64,000 nt of DNA from Streptomyces turgidiscabies Car8 (GCF_000331005.1 NZ_AEJB01000361.1:310001-374000); one strand, 5' to 3'; numbered from the stretch's first letter, positions 41,523-51,800 are shown. Translations and numbers: made by a program. Notes: generated by a model from the sequence alone, not told the origin.

Positions 41523-42014
41523 ATGCCAGCCCCGGACGAGACCATCTCGCCGCCGCTTTCCCCTCAGGAGCGTGAGGCTCTGCTGGGCATCTCTCGGGGA
41601 AGGACGACCGCAGAGACGGCCTGCGACATGGGAGTGTCCGACAGCACGGTCAAGACGTACATCCTCCGGATCGGCGGAAAGCTCCGAACTTCGGAGCGGG
41701 CGGGGATGGTGAACCTCGCCTACCGTCACGGTCACTTGGACGTCCCCATGCTCGTGGACTACGGCGTCGAACTGCCGGAGGAGCAGCGCACAGTCCTGGC
41801 AGGGCTCGCCGGCGGAAAGACCATCGAGGAGATCGCGGTCGGCGCGAAACGTCCGCTGGACGACGTGCGCAAGGACGCTCGACGCCTGCTGCGGGCGCTG
41901 GGCGCTTCCTCGGCCGCGCACGTGGTCACGCGAGGGTGGCAGTTGCGTCTCCTGGGCCCAGCGAGCGGCCGTGAAGACTCCGGAGACGTCGTCTCCGTGG
42001 CAGGACAGGCATGA
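41523..42014 (+). CDS. LuxR-type helix-turn-helix regulator
   Basis: The start is ATG 41523 (MPAPDETISPP), with AAGGAG upstream. The 163-residue protein has an N-terminal LuxR/GerE-type domain (PLSPQEREALLGISRGRTTAETA, the recognition helix region SDSTVKTYILRIGGKL). A second, weaker copy of a similar motif lies in LPEEQRTVLAGLAGGKTIEEIA. No sensor domain is present. It is comparable in style to the regulator at 62956. Its stop overlaps the methyltransferase gene (ATGA). The targets are unknown. Confidence 0.75.
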   Translation: MPAPDETISPPLSPQEREALLGISRGRTTAETACDMGVSDSTVKTYILRIGGKLRTSERAGMVNLAYRHGHLDVPMLVDYGVELPEEQRTVLAGLAGGKTIEEIAVGAKRPLDDVRKDARRLLRALGASSAAHVVTRGWQLRLLGPASGREDSGDVVSVAGQA

Positions 42015-43177
42015 ACGCCCGCGTCGAGGCTGCCAGCGTGCGACCGGGCAGTGGCCACGTTCACGAGCACGCGGGGGACGTGTTCCTCTGCGATCGGCGA
42101 CAGGACTTCGTGCCCAACGTGATCCGTACGCACCGAGGTGGCCGCTGGCGCAGGGTGGACCGGAGCAAGAACGCGGGCGAGTGGGCGAAGTTCGTCCATC
42201 GCTCCGAGATGCTCGTCTTCGACGTCGACGACGGTGGGGAAGGCGGCCCCGGCATCGTCACGGGAGTGATCCCGTCCAAAGAAGACGCCACGGCGCGCTT
42301 GGCCGCGCTCGCTCCAGGACCAGGGATGACCGTTGCCGAGATCGGCACAGACTGCGGCTGGACGGCAGCCTCTCTGGAACACCTTCTCCAGGGCGGCCAG
42401 GTGGTGACGGTCGCGGACACAGAACGTCTCGCCGAGATCGCCAGACAGCGCCTACGCCCCTACCCGCAGGTTCGGGTGGTCAGCGGGTCCGAGGCCGGGG
42501 TCTTGGGACCGGCGGGTTCGTTCCACGGTCTCCTTTCCCATCGTGCGGTGCGCCGTGTGCCGTGGGAGTGGGTCACCCGGGTTCGTCCGGGTGGCCAGCT
42601 GTGCCTGCCCGTCCGTACCGCTCTGGGCGGATCCAGCACGCTGCTCGTCCTGACCGTGGCGCGGGACGGGGCGTCGGCCAGTGGGCGTTTCCACGCTGGA
42701 CCGGCTCATCAGACCGTATGGCTTCGCGAGCACCGTCCTGGTGAGGGCATCTCCGTCGAGTCGCAGGGCAGCCCGAGGACGTCGGAAGCCGACGCGAGGG
42801 GGGCGCACGTACGGCCGGCGGCCCGGTTGTTCGCCGGCCTTCTCCGCCCTGACCTTCGGATGCAGGTGGTGCGCGGCGTTGCGCAGTTCGAAGGCGATGT
42901 TGCCGACCGCCTGCGTATTCATGACCACCAGGCGTCTCGGGCGGTGGTCTTCCTGCACTCCCCTCGCATCTACGAGTGGGGGCCGCGCGATCTCGGCTCC
43001 GATCTGTTCGACGCGCTCGGTCAGTGGCACGCGGCCGGGGAACCAGAGGTTGAGCAGCTGGGCGTGACGATCACGGAGACGGAACACGCGCTGTGGCTCG
43101 GTGCACCGGACGGTCCGTCGTGGCGTCTGCCCGAACTCCACACGATCACCGGAGGGGTGGAGCGGCATGCGACCTGA
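42011..43177 (+). CDS. Isoaspartate-methyltransferase-like protein
   Basis: This 388-residue protein has the layout of protein-L-isoaspartate O-methyltransferases. A SAM motif I variant, VAEIGTDCGWTAASL, lies near residues 109-123, followed by a Rossmann-type domain and a C-terminal extension of about 170 residues like those of FxLD-system methyltransferases. The G-x-G of motif I is altered to GTDCG, so SAM binding may be weaker. It resembles the methyltransferases at 47265 and 55482 in size and order of segments but is more diverged. It is coupled to a LuxR-type gene before it and a DUF574-type gene after it. Confidence 0.6.
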   Translation: MNARVEAASVRPGSGHVHEHAGDVFLCDRRQDFVPNVIRTHRGGRWRRVDRSKNAGEWAKFVHRSEMLVFDVDDGGEGGPGIVTGVIPSKEDATARLAALAPGPGMTVAEIGTDCGWTAASLEHLLQGGQVVTVADTERLAEIARQRLRPYPQVRVVSGSEAGVLGPAGSFHGLLSHRAVRRVPWEWVTRVRPGGQLCLPVRTALGGSSTLLVLTVARDGASASGRFHAGPAHQTVWLREHRPGEGISVESQGSPRTSEADARGAHVRPAARLFAGLLRPDLRMQVVRGVAQFEGDVADRLRIHDHQASRAVVFLHSPRIYEWGPRDLGSDLFDALGQWHAAGEPEVEQLGVTITETEHALWLGAPDGPSWRLPELHTITGGVERHAT

Positions 43178-44009
43178 CCACCCGATGCTTCTCCACCCCT
43201 CCGCAGCGATCGGCGAGTTGCAGGCACGGCCGTCGAGCGCCCGGATGCAGAACTACCTGCTCGGCGGGCGAGACCACTACATCGTCGACCGTGAGGGGGC
43301 CCTTCGGGCAGCCGACCGTATGCCGTTCCTGGAGAGCGCCGTCCGTCACGAGCGCGTGTACGTGCTCCTGATGGTGCAGGCCCTGGCCATCGCGGGCGTC
43401 CGGCAGCTGGTTGACTTCGGCTGCGGCCTTCCCCACGGCCCAACGCCGGTGGATGTCCTGACCCGCGTTCATCCCGACGCCCGCGCCGTGTGCATCGACA
43501 ACGACGTGCTGGTGCACACCCACGCCGAAGAAATGATGACGGCCAAGGCGCCCGCTGTCATCGAGAGCCTGTGCGCCGACGTACGCGACGCCGAGTCGAT
43601 CCTCGCTTCCAGGGAAATCCTGGAGACGATCAACTGGCGAGAACCGGTCATCCTTCTCCTCGGCAGCGTGCTCCACCACATCGAGGACACCGCGGCACAA
43701 CCCCTGACCGTCCTCGTCGACCAGTACAAACACGTCGCCGCCACCGGCAGCGCTCTCGTCATCACGCACGCCACCGCCGACGTCTCGGGCAAACCCGTGC
43801 GCCGATTCGCCGAGACCATGACGGCGGCCGGCTGCCCCGTCCACCTGCGGACGAAGGAACAGATCGCCCGGCTGTTCGACGGCTGGCAGCTGACCTCCCC
43901 TGGCCTGACCGCGCCACAGACACTGGCACTCGATTACCCGGTCCTGCCCCAGGCCGCGTCATACGCCGGCACGGCCCGAAAGGAAGCCGCGCATGGCCGA
44001 GCTGTGTGA
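43167..44009 (+). CDS. SAM-dependent methyltransferase (DUF574 / Methyltransf_19 type)
   Basis: The start is ATG 43167 (MRPDHPMLLHPS), preceded by GGAGGGGTGGAG and overlapping the previous gene by 11 bases. The 280-residue protein has family hallmarks: SARMQNYLLGGRDHYIVDRE at the N-terminus, QLVDFGCGLPHGPTPVD as the SAM site and VLHHIEDTAAQP later. The family is abundant in Streptomyces, and its substrates are mostly unknown. It ends just before leader element A. Confidence 0.75.
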   Translation: MRPDHPMLLHPSAAIGELQARPSSARMQNYLLGGRDHYIVDREGALRAADRMPFLESAVRHERVYVLLMVQALAIAGVRQLVDFGCGLPHGPTPVDVLTRVHPDARAVCIDNDVLVHTHAEEMMTAKAPAVIESLCADVRDAESILASREILETINWREPVILLLGSVLHHIEDTAAQPLTVLVDQYKHVAATGSALVITHATADVSGKPVRRFAETMTAAGCPVHLRTKEQIARLFDGWQLTSPGLTAPQTLALDYPVLPQAASYAGTARKEAAHGRAV

Positions 44010-44065
44010 TCAGCAGACCGGCGTGATCAAGCCGGTGACCAGCCAACTCCCCTTGGTGTTCCGGC

Positions 44066-44148
44066 TAGACTCCGTGGCGTCCGGAAACGGGCACCCGGGC
44101 GTCGCGGTCACTGACGCTGGACGTCACGTCTGCACCCCGGAGATCCGC
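44066..44148 (+). promoter_or_regulatory. Structured leader element A
   Basis: A -10 hexamer, TAGACT (44066-44071), is followed after 7 bases by three consecutive predicted hairpins: 44079-44092 with a GAAA tetraloop, 44098-44118 (GGCGTC/GACGCT) and 44119-44131. CCCCGGAG then provides the ribosome-binding site for the ATG at 44149. A near-identical element occurs at 56889-56972. Confidence 0.55.
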
Positions 44149-44277
44149 ATGCCCAACACCCGCGACTTCTCGCGCGTTCCCGTAAACCCCTTTGCAGGGC
44201 GGTCGGCCGATGCCACGCCCTGCTGCCCGGACGCGAGAGCGCACCGGCCGCACCCCCGTCCGGCAGGCCAGCGGTGA
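44149..44277 (+). CDS. 42-residue ORF behind leader element A
   Basis: The ATG lies seven bases after GGAG of the conserved leader, and the stop overlaps the GTG of the NUDIX-kinase gene (GTGA). The product opens MPNTRDFSRVPVNPFAG, contains a Cys pair (TPCCPDAR) and ends Pro/Arg/His-rich. It could be a leader peptide that couples translation to the enzyme gene, or a small functional protein. The family is unrecognised. Confidence 0.45.
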   Translation: MPNTRDFSRVPVNPFAGRSADATPCCPDARAHRPHPRPAGQR

Positions 44278-45668
44278 ACGGGCAAACAGCCTCAGATCGG
44301 GGCGGCGACAGGGCGCAACGCCACCGCGACGTCCATCTCATTCTGCGGCGCGGCAACAGGGTGCTGCTGAGCCGGCGGGCGGGCGACACCTATGCCTCGG
44401 GGCTGCTACACATGCCGTCCGGGCATCTCGACGGCGACTTCGAGGACGTGGTCACCAGGTTGATCCGCGCAGCCGAAGAGGAACTCGGGATTCTCATCCG
44501 CCCGGAGAACGTCCGTTTCGCGCTGGTGATGCAGCACCGCTCTCCCGGGGGCGAGAACCTCAGCGTCTGGTTCTTCGAGGTCACCCAGTGGTTCGGCCAC
44601 CCGCGCATCGCCGAACCGGACAGCTGCTCCCAACTCGGCTGGTTCCCCCTCAACGAGCCTCCCGCCGACATGGTCGCCTACTGCCGTGCCGGCCTGGAGG
44701 CGTACCGTCACGGCCACACCGTGGCCCTTCACCTCCAGGAGCCGGACGACCCCATCGCCTACGATCCAGCTGGGCCCAGCCGCCTTTACCCCCTGTCCAC
44801 CCGGGCTCCGGACGCGCGCGCCGTGCTCGGCGAACGACTCGCCGACTTCGCCGAACAGGCCATCGGCCCCCTGCACGCCGTCACCGACTCGTCCTGGGCG
44901 CGAAAGGGATCCCGCGTGTGGAAGCTGACCGGCCGTAGCGGCGGCAGCTGGTTCCTCAAAGTGCACCAGAACACCAAGTTCCACGAACGCGAGGTGGCGG
45001 CCTACCGACGCTGGGTTCCCGCGCTCGGCCGGAGTCACGCACCCCAGCTCGTGGCCGCCGACCCCGACCAGTTCGCTGCCGTCATCACCGCCCATGCCGG
45101 GATCAATCTTCACGACGCCGACCTGAACGAGCCGACCTGGCAAACGGTCTACCGCCAGCTCGGACAGCTCCTGCGCGTCCTGCACTCCTGCGAGCCGCCC
45201 ATGATGGCGCCCGCCGTGGGCGGCCTGGCGAAACTGGAACGCCAACTGACCGCAGCCGACGGACTCCTGGAACCGGGGGAGGAGAAACTGATCCGCCGCC
45301 TCGCCCAGCGCCTGACGACCCTGCCGCCCATTCCCCACGGCCCACGCCATGGCGACATCCAGCTGCGCAACCTGCTCCTCGACGACAGCATGCTGCTCGC
45401 CCTCATCGACTTCGAGCGGGCCGAAGTCGGCCCCCTCGTCAGTGACTTCATCCGGATCGCCGACACCTGGGCGAACGCCCCGGCCCGCCAGGCAGCCATC
45501 TTCGACGGCTACGCCCGCTCACTGTCGCCCGACGAGGCCCAGGCACTGCAGGGCCTGTCCGCGCTCGACGCCCTCAGCGGCATCCAGTACGGCGCCGCCC
45601 ACGGCGACCCCGAACTCGTCGAACGCGGCCACCGCACCCTGTACCGACTCCGGAAGGACGCAGCGTGA
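44274..45668 (+). CDS. NUDIX hydrolase fused to an APH-type kinase
   Basis: This 464-residue fusion has a NUDIX domain at residues about 15-150. Its box is slightly degenerate: PSGHLDGDFEDVV then RAAEEELGI, with one extra residue and Ala for the first Glu of REx2. An aminoglycoside/choline-kinase-like domain at about 200-455 carries GSWFLKVHQ (ATP-binding Lys), HGDIQLRNLLL (catalytic Asp and Asn) and ALIDFERAEVG (metal Asp). It may couple nucleotide clean-up with phosphorylation of a small molecule. Its stop overlaps the methyltransferase-NUDIX gene, forming a pair of NUDIX fusions. Confidence 0.8.
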   Translation: MNGQTASDRGGDRAQRHRDVHLILRRGNRVLLSRRAGDTYASGLLHMPSGHLDGDFEDVVTRLIRAAEEELGILIRPENVRFALVMQHRSPGGENLSVWFFEVTQWFGHPRIAEPDSCSQLGWFPLNEPPADMVAYCRAGLEAYRHGHTVALHLQEPDDPIAYDPAGPSRLYPLSTRAPDARAVLGERLADFAEQAIGPLHAVTDSSWARKGSRVWKLTGRSGGSWFLKVHQNTKFHEREVAAYRRWVPALGRSHAPQLVAADPDQFAAVITAHAGINLHDADLNEPTWQTVYRQLGQLLRVLHSCEPPMMAPAVGGLAKLERQLTAADGLLEPGEEKLIRRLAQRLTTLPPIPHGPRHGDIQLRNLLLDDSMLLALIDFERAEVGPLVSDFIRIADTWANAPARQAAIFDGYARSLSPDEAQALQGLSALDALSGIQYGAAHGDPELVERGHRTLYRLRKDAA

Positions 45669-46915
45669 GCACCTCCGATTCCGTGACACCGGAACAGGTG
45701 AACGAGGACGGCTGGCTGGAGTACGGGCAGCGGCAGCTCGACCGTGGCTACCGGCCGCCGGAAGTCACCGAGATCGACTGGGGATTCTGGGGAACCGGCC
45801 CCGGTACGAGCGTCCTGGGCAACATCGCCGGACACCGCCTGCTGGACATCGGCTCCGGAGCCGGCGTCCACGCCGCGCACCTCGCGCGAGCCCACGCGGC
45901 CTTCATCGACGCCATCGACATCTCCGCCACCCAGCAGCAGCGCGCCCGCCACCGGTTCACCTACCTGCCGGGCGTGCGGTACCTCCTCGGTGACGCTGTG
46001 GCACACCTGCGCGACACCGAGCCCTATGACCTCGTCTACTCCGTGCACGGCCTGGTCTTCATCGACCCGTGCAGGCTGCTGCCCGTGCTGCGGGACGGGA
46101 TCCGGCCGGGCGGGCGGCTGGTGTTCTCCACCCTGCACACCAATCTCGACGGGCGGGGTCCCTCCTCCGCCATCGCCTCCCGCCAGGAGGAGATAAGGCT
46201 GGCGCAGACCCAGCCGATCCCGGTCCAGATGTGGATTCTCGCCCCCGACGTCTGGGAGCGGCTCCTGGCCGAGAACGGCTTCGCCGTCGAGTCCATCGAA
46301 CTGCTGCACGCGCCGGACGCCGACAACCCCGTCGTGGTCCAGCTCATCCAGGCCCGCCGCCTCATCCACCCCGACACACCCCGAGTCCTGACACAGGAAC
46401 GCAGCCAGTGGTCACCCCTCCCACAGGCGGCCCTGGGCGTCTGCGTCATCGTCACCAATCCGGACGGCCACGTCCTGATAGGCCAACACCGCCTGGGTAC
46501 CCACGAGTTACCCGGCGGCAAAGTGGACGCATCGGCCTCCGCGGTCGAATCGATCGAGAGCGCGGCGATGCGTGCACTCGCCGAGGAGACCCGTCTCGTG
46601 GCAGACCCCAAGGACGTCCGGGTCCTCGCACTGCTCCTGGACGCACGACACGACATCAACCGCCTCACCGCCGCCGTCGTGATCCGCGGCTTCGACGGCA
46701 CACCGACCGCCAAGGAACCGAAGACCGTCACGGAATGGCGATGGCACCCGCTGGACTCCCTGCCCAGCCCACTGTTCGTGCCCTCCGCGCAGGTCCTGCG
46801 CTGCTGGCGCCCCGACCTGCCCATCGACCATCCACCCGCCCACCGCTACCCCGTGGATTCCTCCCGTCCGCCTCGGCCGCGCAGACACGGCGATGCACGA
46901 AGGAGTCCTCCGTGA
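45665..46915 (+). CDS. SAM methyltransferase fused to a NUDIX hydrolase
   Basis: This 416-residue fusion has an N-terminal class I methyltransferase (residues about 35-240) with motif I LLDIGSGAGVHAAHLA and post-motif VYSVHGLVFIDP. A C-terminal NUDIX domain (about 255-395) has box residues ELPGGKVDA then AAMRALAEETRLV. The NUDIX half resembles the dNTP/NTP-cleaving type. The GTG start overlaps the kinase fusion's stop. The two fusions were probably selected together, which suggests a shared phosphorylated or nucleotide-linked substrate. Confidence 0.8.
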   Translation: MSTSDSVTPEQVNEDGWLEYGQRQLDRGYRPPEVTEIDWGFWGTGPGTSVLGNIAGHRLLDIGSGAGVHAAHLARAHAAFIDAIDISATQQQRARHRFTYLPGVRYLLGDAVAHLRDTEPYDLVYSVHGLVFIDPCRLLPVLRDGIRPGGRLVFSTLHTNLDGRGPSSAIASRQEEIRLAQTQPIPVQMWILAPDVWERLLAENGFAVESIELLHAPDADNPVVVQLIQARRLIHPDTPRVLTQERSQWSPLPQAALGVCVIVTNPDGHVLIGQHRLGTHELPGGKVDASASAVESIESAAMRALAEETRLVADPKDVRVLALLLDARHDINRLTAAVVIRGFDGTPTAKEPKTVTEWRWHPLDSLPSPLFVPSAQVLRCWRPDLPIDHPPAHRYPVDSSRPPRPRRHGDARRSPP

Positions 46916-47253
46916 CACCAGCGCTGTTCCGATTCGGCACCTACCACCGACTCAACCTCCGGCTACCGACCACGCCCGACCAGAACCAGTGCTCTGAGCT
47001 GACCGTCGGCATGATCCACGCCGCTAGCCTCCGTGCTGCGCCGCGCCCGCCACCACATGACCGTACAAATCGAGTCCGTGTGGCGGGTGATGGAGACGCA
47101 CCCATACCGACCGCCACACCTACACCTTCGAACGTATCCAGGAGCTGCCCCTGGGGCACTGAACGACAGCCGGCTTCCACCAGCCTGCATCCATCACCGA
47201 ACCACCATGCAGTTGGCGCCGACGCCAGAGGCGAAGGCGCACGAGGCCCGTAA
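46912..47253 (+). CDS. Possible truncated or small coupled ORF
   Basis: A GTG overlaps the previous stop (GTGA) and opens a 113-codon frame beginning MTPALFRFGTYHRLNLRL. The first third looks plausible; the remainder is Pro/Arg/Thr-rich with poor bias. It could be a short real gene whose 3' part was lost, or a chance frame across the promoter region of the lanthipeptide locus. Nothing else is seen in 46916-47264. Confidence 0.25.
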   Translation: MTPALFRFGTYHRLNLRLPTTPDQNQCSELTVGMIHAASLRAAPRPPPHDRTNRVRVAGDGDAPIPTATPTPSNVSRSCPWGTERQPASTSLHPSPNHHAVGADARGEGARGP

Positions 47254-47264
47254 GGAACCCCTCT

Positions 47265-48488
47265 ATGACCGATGTGACCGTGGCCCCCGACGAGGCCACC
47301 CAGCTCCGCAACAAGGTCGTCGACCAGCTCAAGGAGGACGGCACGATCGTGTCACCCACGGTCGAGGCCGCCATGCGCAAGGTGCCCCGGCACCTAGCCG
47401 TACCGGAGGCGTCACTGGAGAACGCGTACAGCACGTACGACGCCGTGATCACCAAGGAGGACGAGCACGGCAATCACACCAGCTCGGTGTCCGCTCCGCA
47501 GATCCAGGCGATGCAGCTGGAGCAGGCCGGCATCCGCCCGGGCGACAACGTGCTGGAGATCGGCACCAACGGGCCGAACGCCGCCTACCTCGCGGAGCTG
47601 GTCGGGCCCACCGGTCAGGTCACCACCGTCGACATCGACCCCGCGCCCGCCGACCGAGCCAAGCGGTTCCTCACCGAGACCGGCTACGCGGGCGTCAACG
47701 TCGTCGTCGCCGACGCCGAGAACGGCCTTCCCGAGCACGCCCCCTACGACGCGATCGTGGTGACGGTCGGCGCCTGGGACATCCCGCCCGCCTGGATCGA
47801 CCAGCTCAAGGACGACGGCCGGCTCGTCGTGCCGCTCCGCATCAACGGCCTGACCCGCACGTACGGGTTCGTCCGGCAGGCTGACCACCTCGTCGCCACC
47901 AGCGCCCACGTGTGCGGTTTCGTGGCGGCACAGGGCGCCGGCTCCCACGCGCAGCAGGTCATGCAGTTCCCCGGCGAGGAGGGCGTGACGCTGCGCTTCG
48001 ACGAGGGCTTGCCCGCCAACCCGTCGCTGCTGGACGGCGTCCTGAACAGCGCCCGCGCCGAGACGTGGACCGGGGTGACCGTCGCCAGCCAGGAGCCCAT
48101 CGGCACCCTCCAGATGTATCTGTCCACGCAGGTCCCGACGTACTGCTTCATGTCCGCCGACCCCGAGTTGACCACCGGCAGGATCGGTCCCACGGGCAGC
48201 AGCTGGTCCATGGTCGCCATCGACGGGCCGCACTTCGCCTACACCGTCGTGCGCCGCGACACCGAGAAGAAGACCGCAGAGTACGGCGTCCACGCCTTCG
48301 GACCCGACGCGGCCGAGTTCGCTGAGCGAATCGCCGACATCCTCCGCACCTGGGGCGAAAAGGTCCGCGGCAATGACGGGCCACGCATCGCCGTCTACCC
48401 GGCGGGCACGCCCGATGACCGGATCACCGGCGACCGGATCATCGACAAGAGGCACAGCCGGATTTCGATCTCCTGGCCGACCGTCTGA
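47265..48488 (+). CDS. FxLD-system isoaspartate-type methyltransferase
   Basis: This 407-residue enzyme starts at an ATG after AAGGAA. It matches the protein-L-isoaspartate O-methyltransferase-like enzymes of FxLD lanthipeptide loci: DAVITKEDEHGNHTSSVSAP substrate loop, SAM motif I region VLEIGTNGPNAAYLAEL (about residues 98-114), TVDIDPAPADRAKRF, and VGAWDIPPAWIDQLKDDGRL. An extension of about 190 residues ends in HSRISISWPTV. In class I lanthipeptide systems such enzymes methylate a core Asp, giving succinimide or isoaspartate. It stands directly upstream of the precursor gene. Confidence 0.8.
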   Translation: MTDVTVAPDEATQLRNKVVDQLKEDGTIVSPTVEAAMRKVPRHLAVPEASLENAYSTYDAVITKEDEHGNHTSSVSAPQIQAMQLEQAGIRPGDNVLEIGTNGPNAAYLAELVGPTGQVTTVDIDPAPADRAKRFLTETGYAGVNVVVADAENGLPEHAPYDAIVVTVGAWDIPPAWIDQLKDDGRLVVPLRINGLTRTYGFVRQADHLVATSAHVCGFVAAQGAGSHAQQVMQFPGEEGVTLRFDEGLPANPSLLDGVLNSARAETWTGVTVASQEPIGTLQMYLSTQVPTYCFMSADPELTTGRIGPTGSSWSMVAIDGPHFAYTVVRRDTEKKTAEYGVHAFGPDAAEFAERIADILRTWGEKVRGNDGPRIAVYPAGTPDDRITGDRIIDKRHSRISISWPTV

Positions 48489-48546
48489 ACCACGGCGCTG
48501 GGCCAGGGCGTTCTGCACCATCCCATCGGACAAAGAGAGTGATGAC

Positions 48547-48753
48547 ATGACCACCGCCGTACTGCACAGCGTCCCCGCCCCGGTCGGCCTGCCGGCCGAC
48601 GCCCTCGCCGACGACGACTTCGAGCTCGACATCCGGGTCGTCATCTCCGAGAGTCCCCTCACCGTCCTCATGTGCCCCACCAGCGACGGCTGCGGCAACA
48701 CCTGCGTGAACGGGGCCAGCGCCTGCCAGTCATCCATCGAAGACGCCGCCTGA
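48547..48753 (+). CDS. FxLD-family lanthipeptide precursor
   Basis: This 68-residue precursor has a leader with the class-defining FELD motif at residues 25-28, which recruits the LanB dehydratase. The core carries Ser/Thr (34, 36, 39, 45, 46, 52, 58, 62, 63) and four Cys (43, 49, 53, 60), so up to four thioether rings can form. Asp47-Gly48 sits between Thr45/Ser46 and Cys49 and is an ideal site for methylation and succinimide formation by the neighbouring methyltransferases; Asn55-Gly56 is a second candidate. It lies between the methyltransferase and LanB genes. The ATG follows AAAGAGAG. Confidence 0.9.
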   Translation: MTTAVLHSVPAPVGLPADALADDDFELDIRVVISESPLTVLMCPTSDGCGNTCVNGASACQSSIEDAA

Positions 48754-48840
48754 CACGCGGCGTCCGCCGGGGCGGCAGCCGATCATCGCTGCCGCCCCGG
48801 CACCACCCGTCCGCGCACCCCACAACAGGAAGGGACACCG

Positions 48841-51800
48841 GTGGCCCACGGAATACCCCTCACGTATCAGTGGCAGCCCGGAATGCTGCTGCGCGCCTCC
48901 ACCGCTTCCCGGCCGATCCCCGTGCCGGACTTTGACCTGCACGGCGACGACGCCACGATCCGCGGTCGGCGGTGGCTGGAGGAGGTATGGCGCGCTCCAG
49001 TGCCGACGGCGCTGTCCGCGGCCAGCCCCGTCCTGTGTCAGCGTGTCGCCGAGATCCTGAACGGCACCGTCACCGACGACCGCCGTATCAGGCGGGCCGT
49101 CCGGTCTGTTGCCGCGTACCTCCTGCGGTGGAACCACCGGCCCACCCCGTTCGGGGTATTCGCCGGCGTCGCTCCCGCTGAGCCCGCTCAAGCCGCCCAC
49201 ATTCTGTGGGGTGAGGGGTACCGGACTGCTCTGCGTCCTGATTCCGACTGGCTGACGGACGTCATTACCCGCCTGGAGAGCCACCCCGCCCTGCTGGCCC
49301 GGCTGACGGTCGTGGCCAACAACACCGGCCGCTCCCGCGGCACCCGGCACGTGGTGGACGGGATGCCGACCGACGCGCACACCTCCGGCTACGCCCCCAT
49401 CGAGCTGTCGGTCCGCCTCACCCGGCCCGTGGCCGCCGTGCTGGAGGCTGCCCGCACCCCGATCCCGTACGAGCTGCTCGTGCACCGTCTGTCCGGGCAG
49501 TTCCCCACCGCGCGCCCCGAGCAGCTCGCCGGCCTGATCTCCGACCTACTGAGCAAGCACATCCTGATCAGCAGCCTGTGGCCCCCGATGACGTCCGTCG
49601 ATACGCTCGCCCACATATGCGATGAGCTGGAGAAAGCAGACGCCACCGGCATACCCGACAGCGCAGACCTGGCCTCCCAGCTCGCTTCGATCCGGGGAGG
49701 CTTGAAGCACCCGGACACCGTCGCCCCTTGGACGCTCGGCGACCCGCTGACGCAGAGCATGCAGCATGTGAGTGCCACCGGCCGCGTCCCGCTGCTGGTC
49801 GACGCCGCACTGGACTGCACCGCCCACATCCCCGAAGCCCTCCTGGCCGAAGCCGCCGAGGCCGCCCAGGTCATGCACCAACTGTCGCCTCATCCGTACG
49901 GGTATCCGCAATGGCGCGACTACCACCAGCGGTTCCTCGACCGGTACGGCAACGAGGCCCTCGTGCCCGTACTGGATCTGGTCGCGGACAGCGGCCTCTG
50001 CCTGCCCGCCGGCTTCCTGGGCTCCGAGCGCGCCCGCCCGCCATATGAGGTGACCGACCGGGACGAGAAGATCCTGCGCCTGCTCCAGGAGGCGATGCTC
50101 GACGGGAGGCGTGAGTTAGTCCTCACCCGGGCGACGATCGCCGACCTGACCGCCCACCACACCGAACCGCTACTGCCCGTGCCCCGGGCCGAGATCGCCG
50201 TGGAGATCCACGCCCCCACTCTGGATGCCGTGCAGTGCGGCGACTACCGGCTGCTGGTCACCGGCGCCCCCCGCCCCGGCAGCAGCATGCTCGGCCGGTT
50301 CGCGCACCTGCTCCCGCCGTCCGCTCAGACCGCGCTCACCGACTCGTACGCGACCGCCGGCCCCGGCGCCATCGCGGCGCAGCTGTCGTTCACCCCTCGC
50401 CGGCGCCGCAACGAGAACATCGCCCGCACCATGCAGGTCCTGCCCTACACCATCCCTCTCGGCCAGCACCACGAGCCCGGTCCCGGCGTGATCCCGCTCG
50501 ACGACCTGGCGGTGACCGCCGATACCCGCCGGTTCTATCTGGTGCGCAGGTCAACGGGGCAGCACGTCGAGCCTCGCGTCACCCACGCGCTGGAAGCGTC
50601 CGTCCACACACCGCCGCTCGCCAGGTTCCTAGCGGAGATCACCACCGCCCGCAGCGCCGCCTACCGGGCGTTCACCTTCGGCGTCGCCGCCACCCTGCCC
50701 TACCTGCCACGCGTGCGGTACAAGCGGACGATCCTCGCGCCTGCCCGTTGGCTGCTGTCCGCCGAGGAACTGCCCGGCCGGTCCGCCCCCATGGCCGACT
50801 GGGACAAGGCACTGGCCCGATGGCGCGAACGGCTCCGCGTCCCCGATCACCTTGCTCTGGTCGAAGACGGCCAGCAGCTGCCCCTCGACCTCGACCAGCA
50901 CATCCACCGAGCACTGCTGCGCGCCGGCGTGGACCGCAACCGCGTTGTCGAACTGCGCGAAAGCACCACTGCGCGGGACTGGGCATGGATCGGCCGCCCC
51001 CACGAGCTCCTGATCCCACTGGCGAACTCCACCCCCGCCGACCAGCCCCGCCTGCCGGAGCCGGCTGCCGCCACCGGGACGCCCAGCCAGCCCACCGTCC
51101 TGCATGCCCGGCTGTTCGCGCACCCCCAGCGCTACGACGAGATACTGACCGGCCACCTGCCCACTCTGCTCGACCAGTTCGCCACCATGCCGCTGTGGTG
51201 GTTCAGGCGCCATCGCGACACCACCCGCCCGGCCTCCGACCAGCATCTGGATCTGTACCTTCGCCTCCCCGATCCAGCCGCCTTCGGCGCAGCAGCCCAA
51301 CAGGTCACCGCCTGGGCAGACGCCCTCGGCAGCCAACATCTGGCGAGCCACCTGGAGTTGACCACCCACCCGCCGAAGTCCGGCCCGTACGGGCATGGCT
51401 CCGCTCTGGACGCCGCGCACCTGGTGTTCGCCGCGGACTCGGCCGCCGGCGTGGCGCAGATCCGTGCCGCCGCGGATGACGCCGCCACCGGGCAGGCCCT
51501 GACCGCCGCGAGCATGTTCGACCTGACGGTGCGCTTCACCGGCGACGCAGATCAGGCGTCGGACTGGCTGACCCGCACGCTCCCTCAAGAACGCGGCCCT
51601 CTCGCCCGGGAGCGCGTCACGCTGGCCCTGGCCCTGGCCGATCCCGAGCACACTGCCCTCCAAGCCCTGCCGGGCGGCCCCGCTGTCATCGCCGCCTGGC
51701 GCCAGCGCGCTGCCGCCCTGACCGCCTACCGGCAGCAACTGTCCACCGAGCGCAACGCCGACAGCGTGCTGCGGTCGCTGTTCCACGAGCACTGCGTGCG

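Noticed and set aside
47412..48737. 441-codon minus-strand frame opposite the FxLD methyltransferase and precursor
   Set aside because: Antisense shadow without motifs; the plus strand has SAM-binding and FELD motifs.
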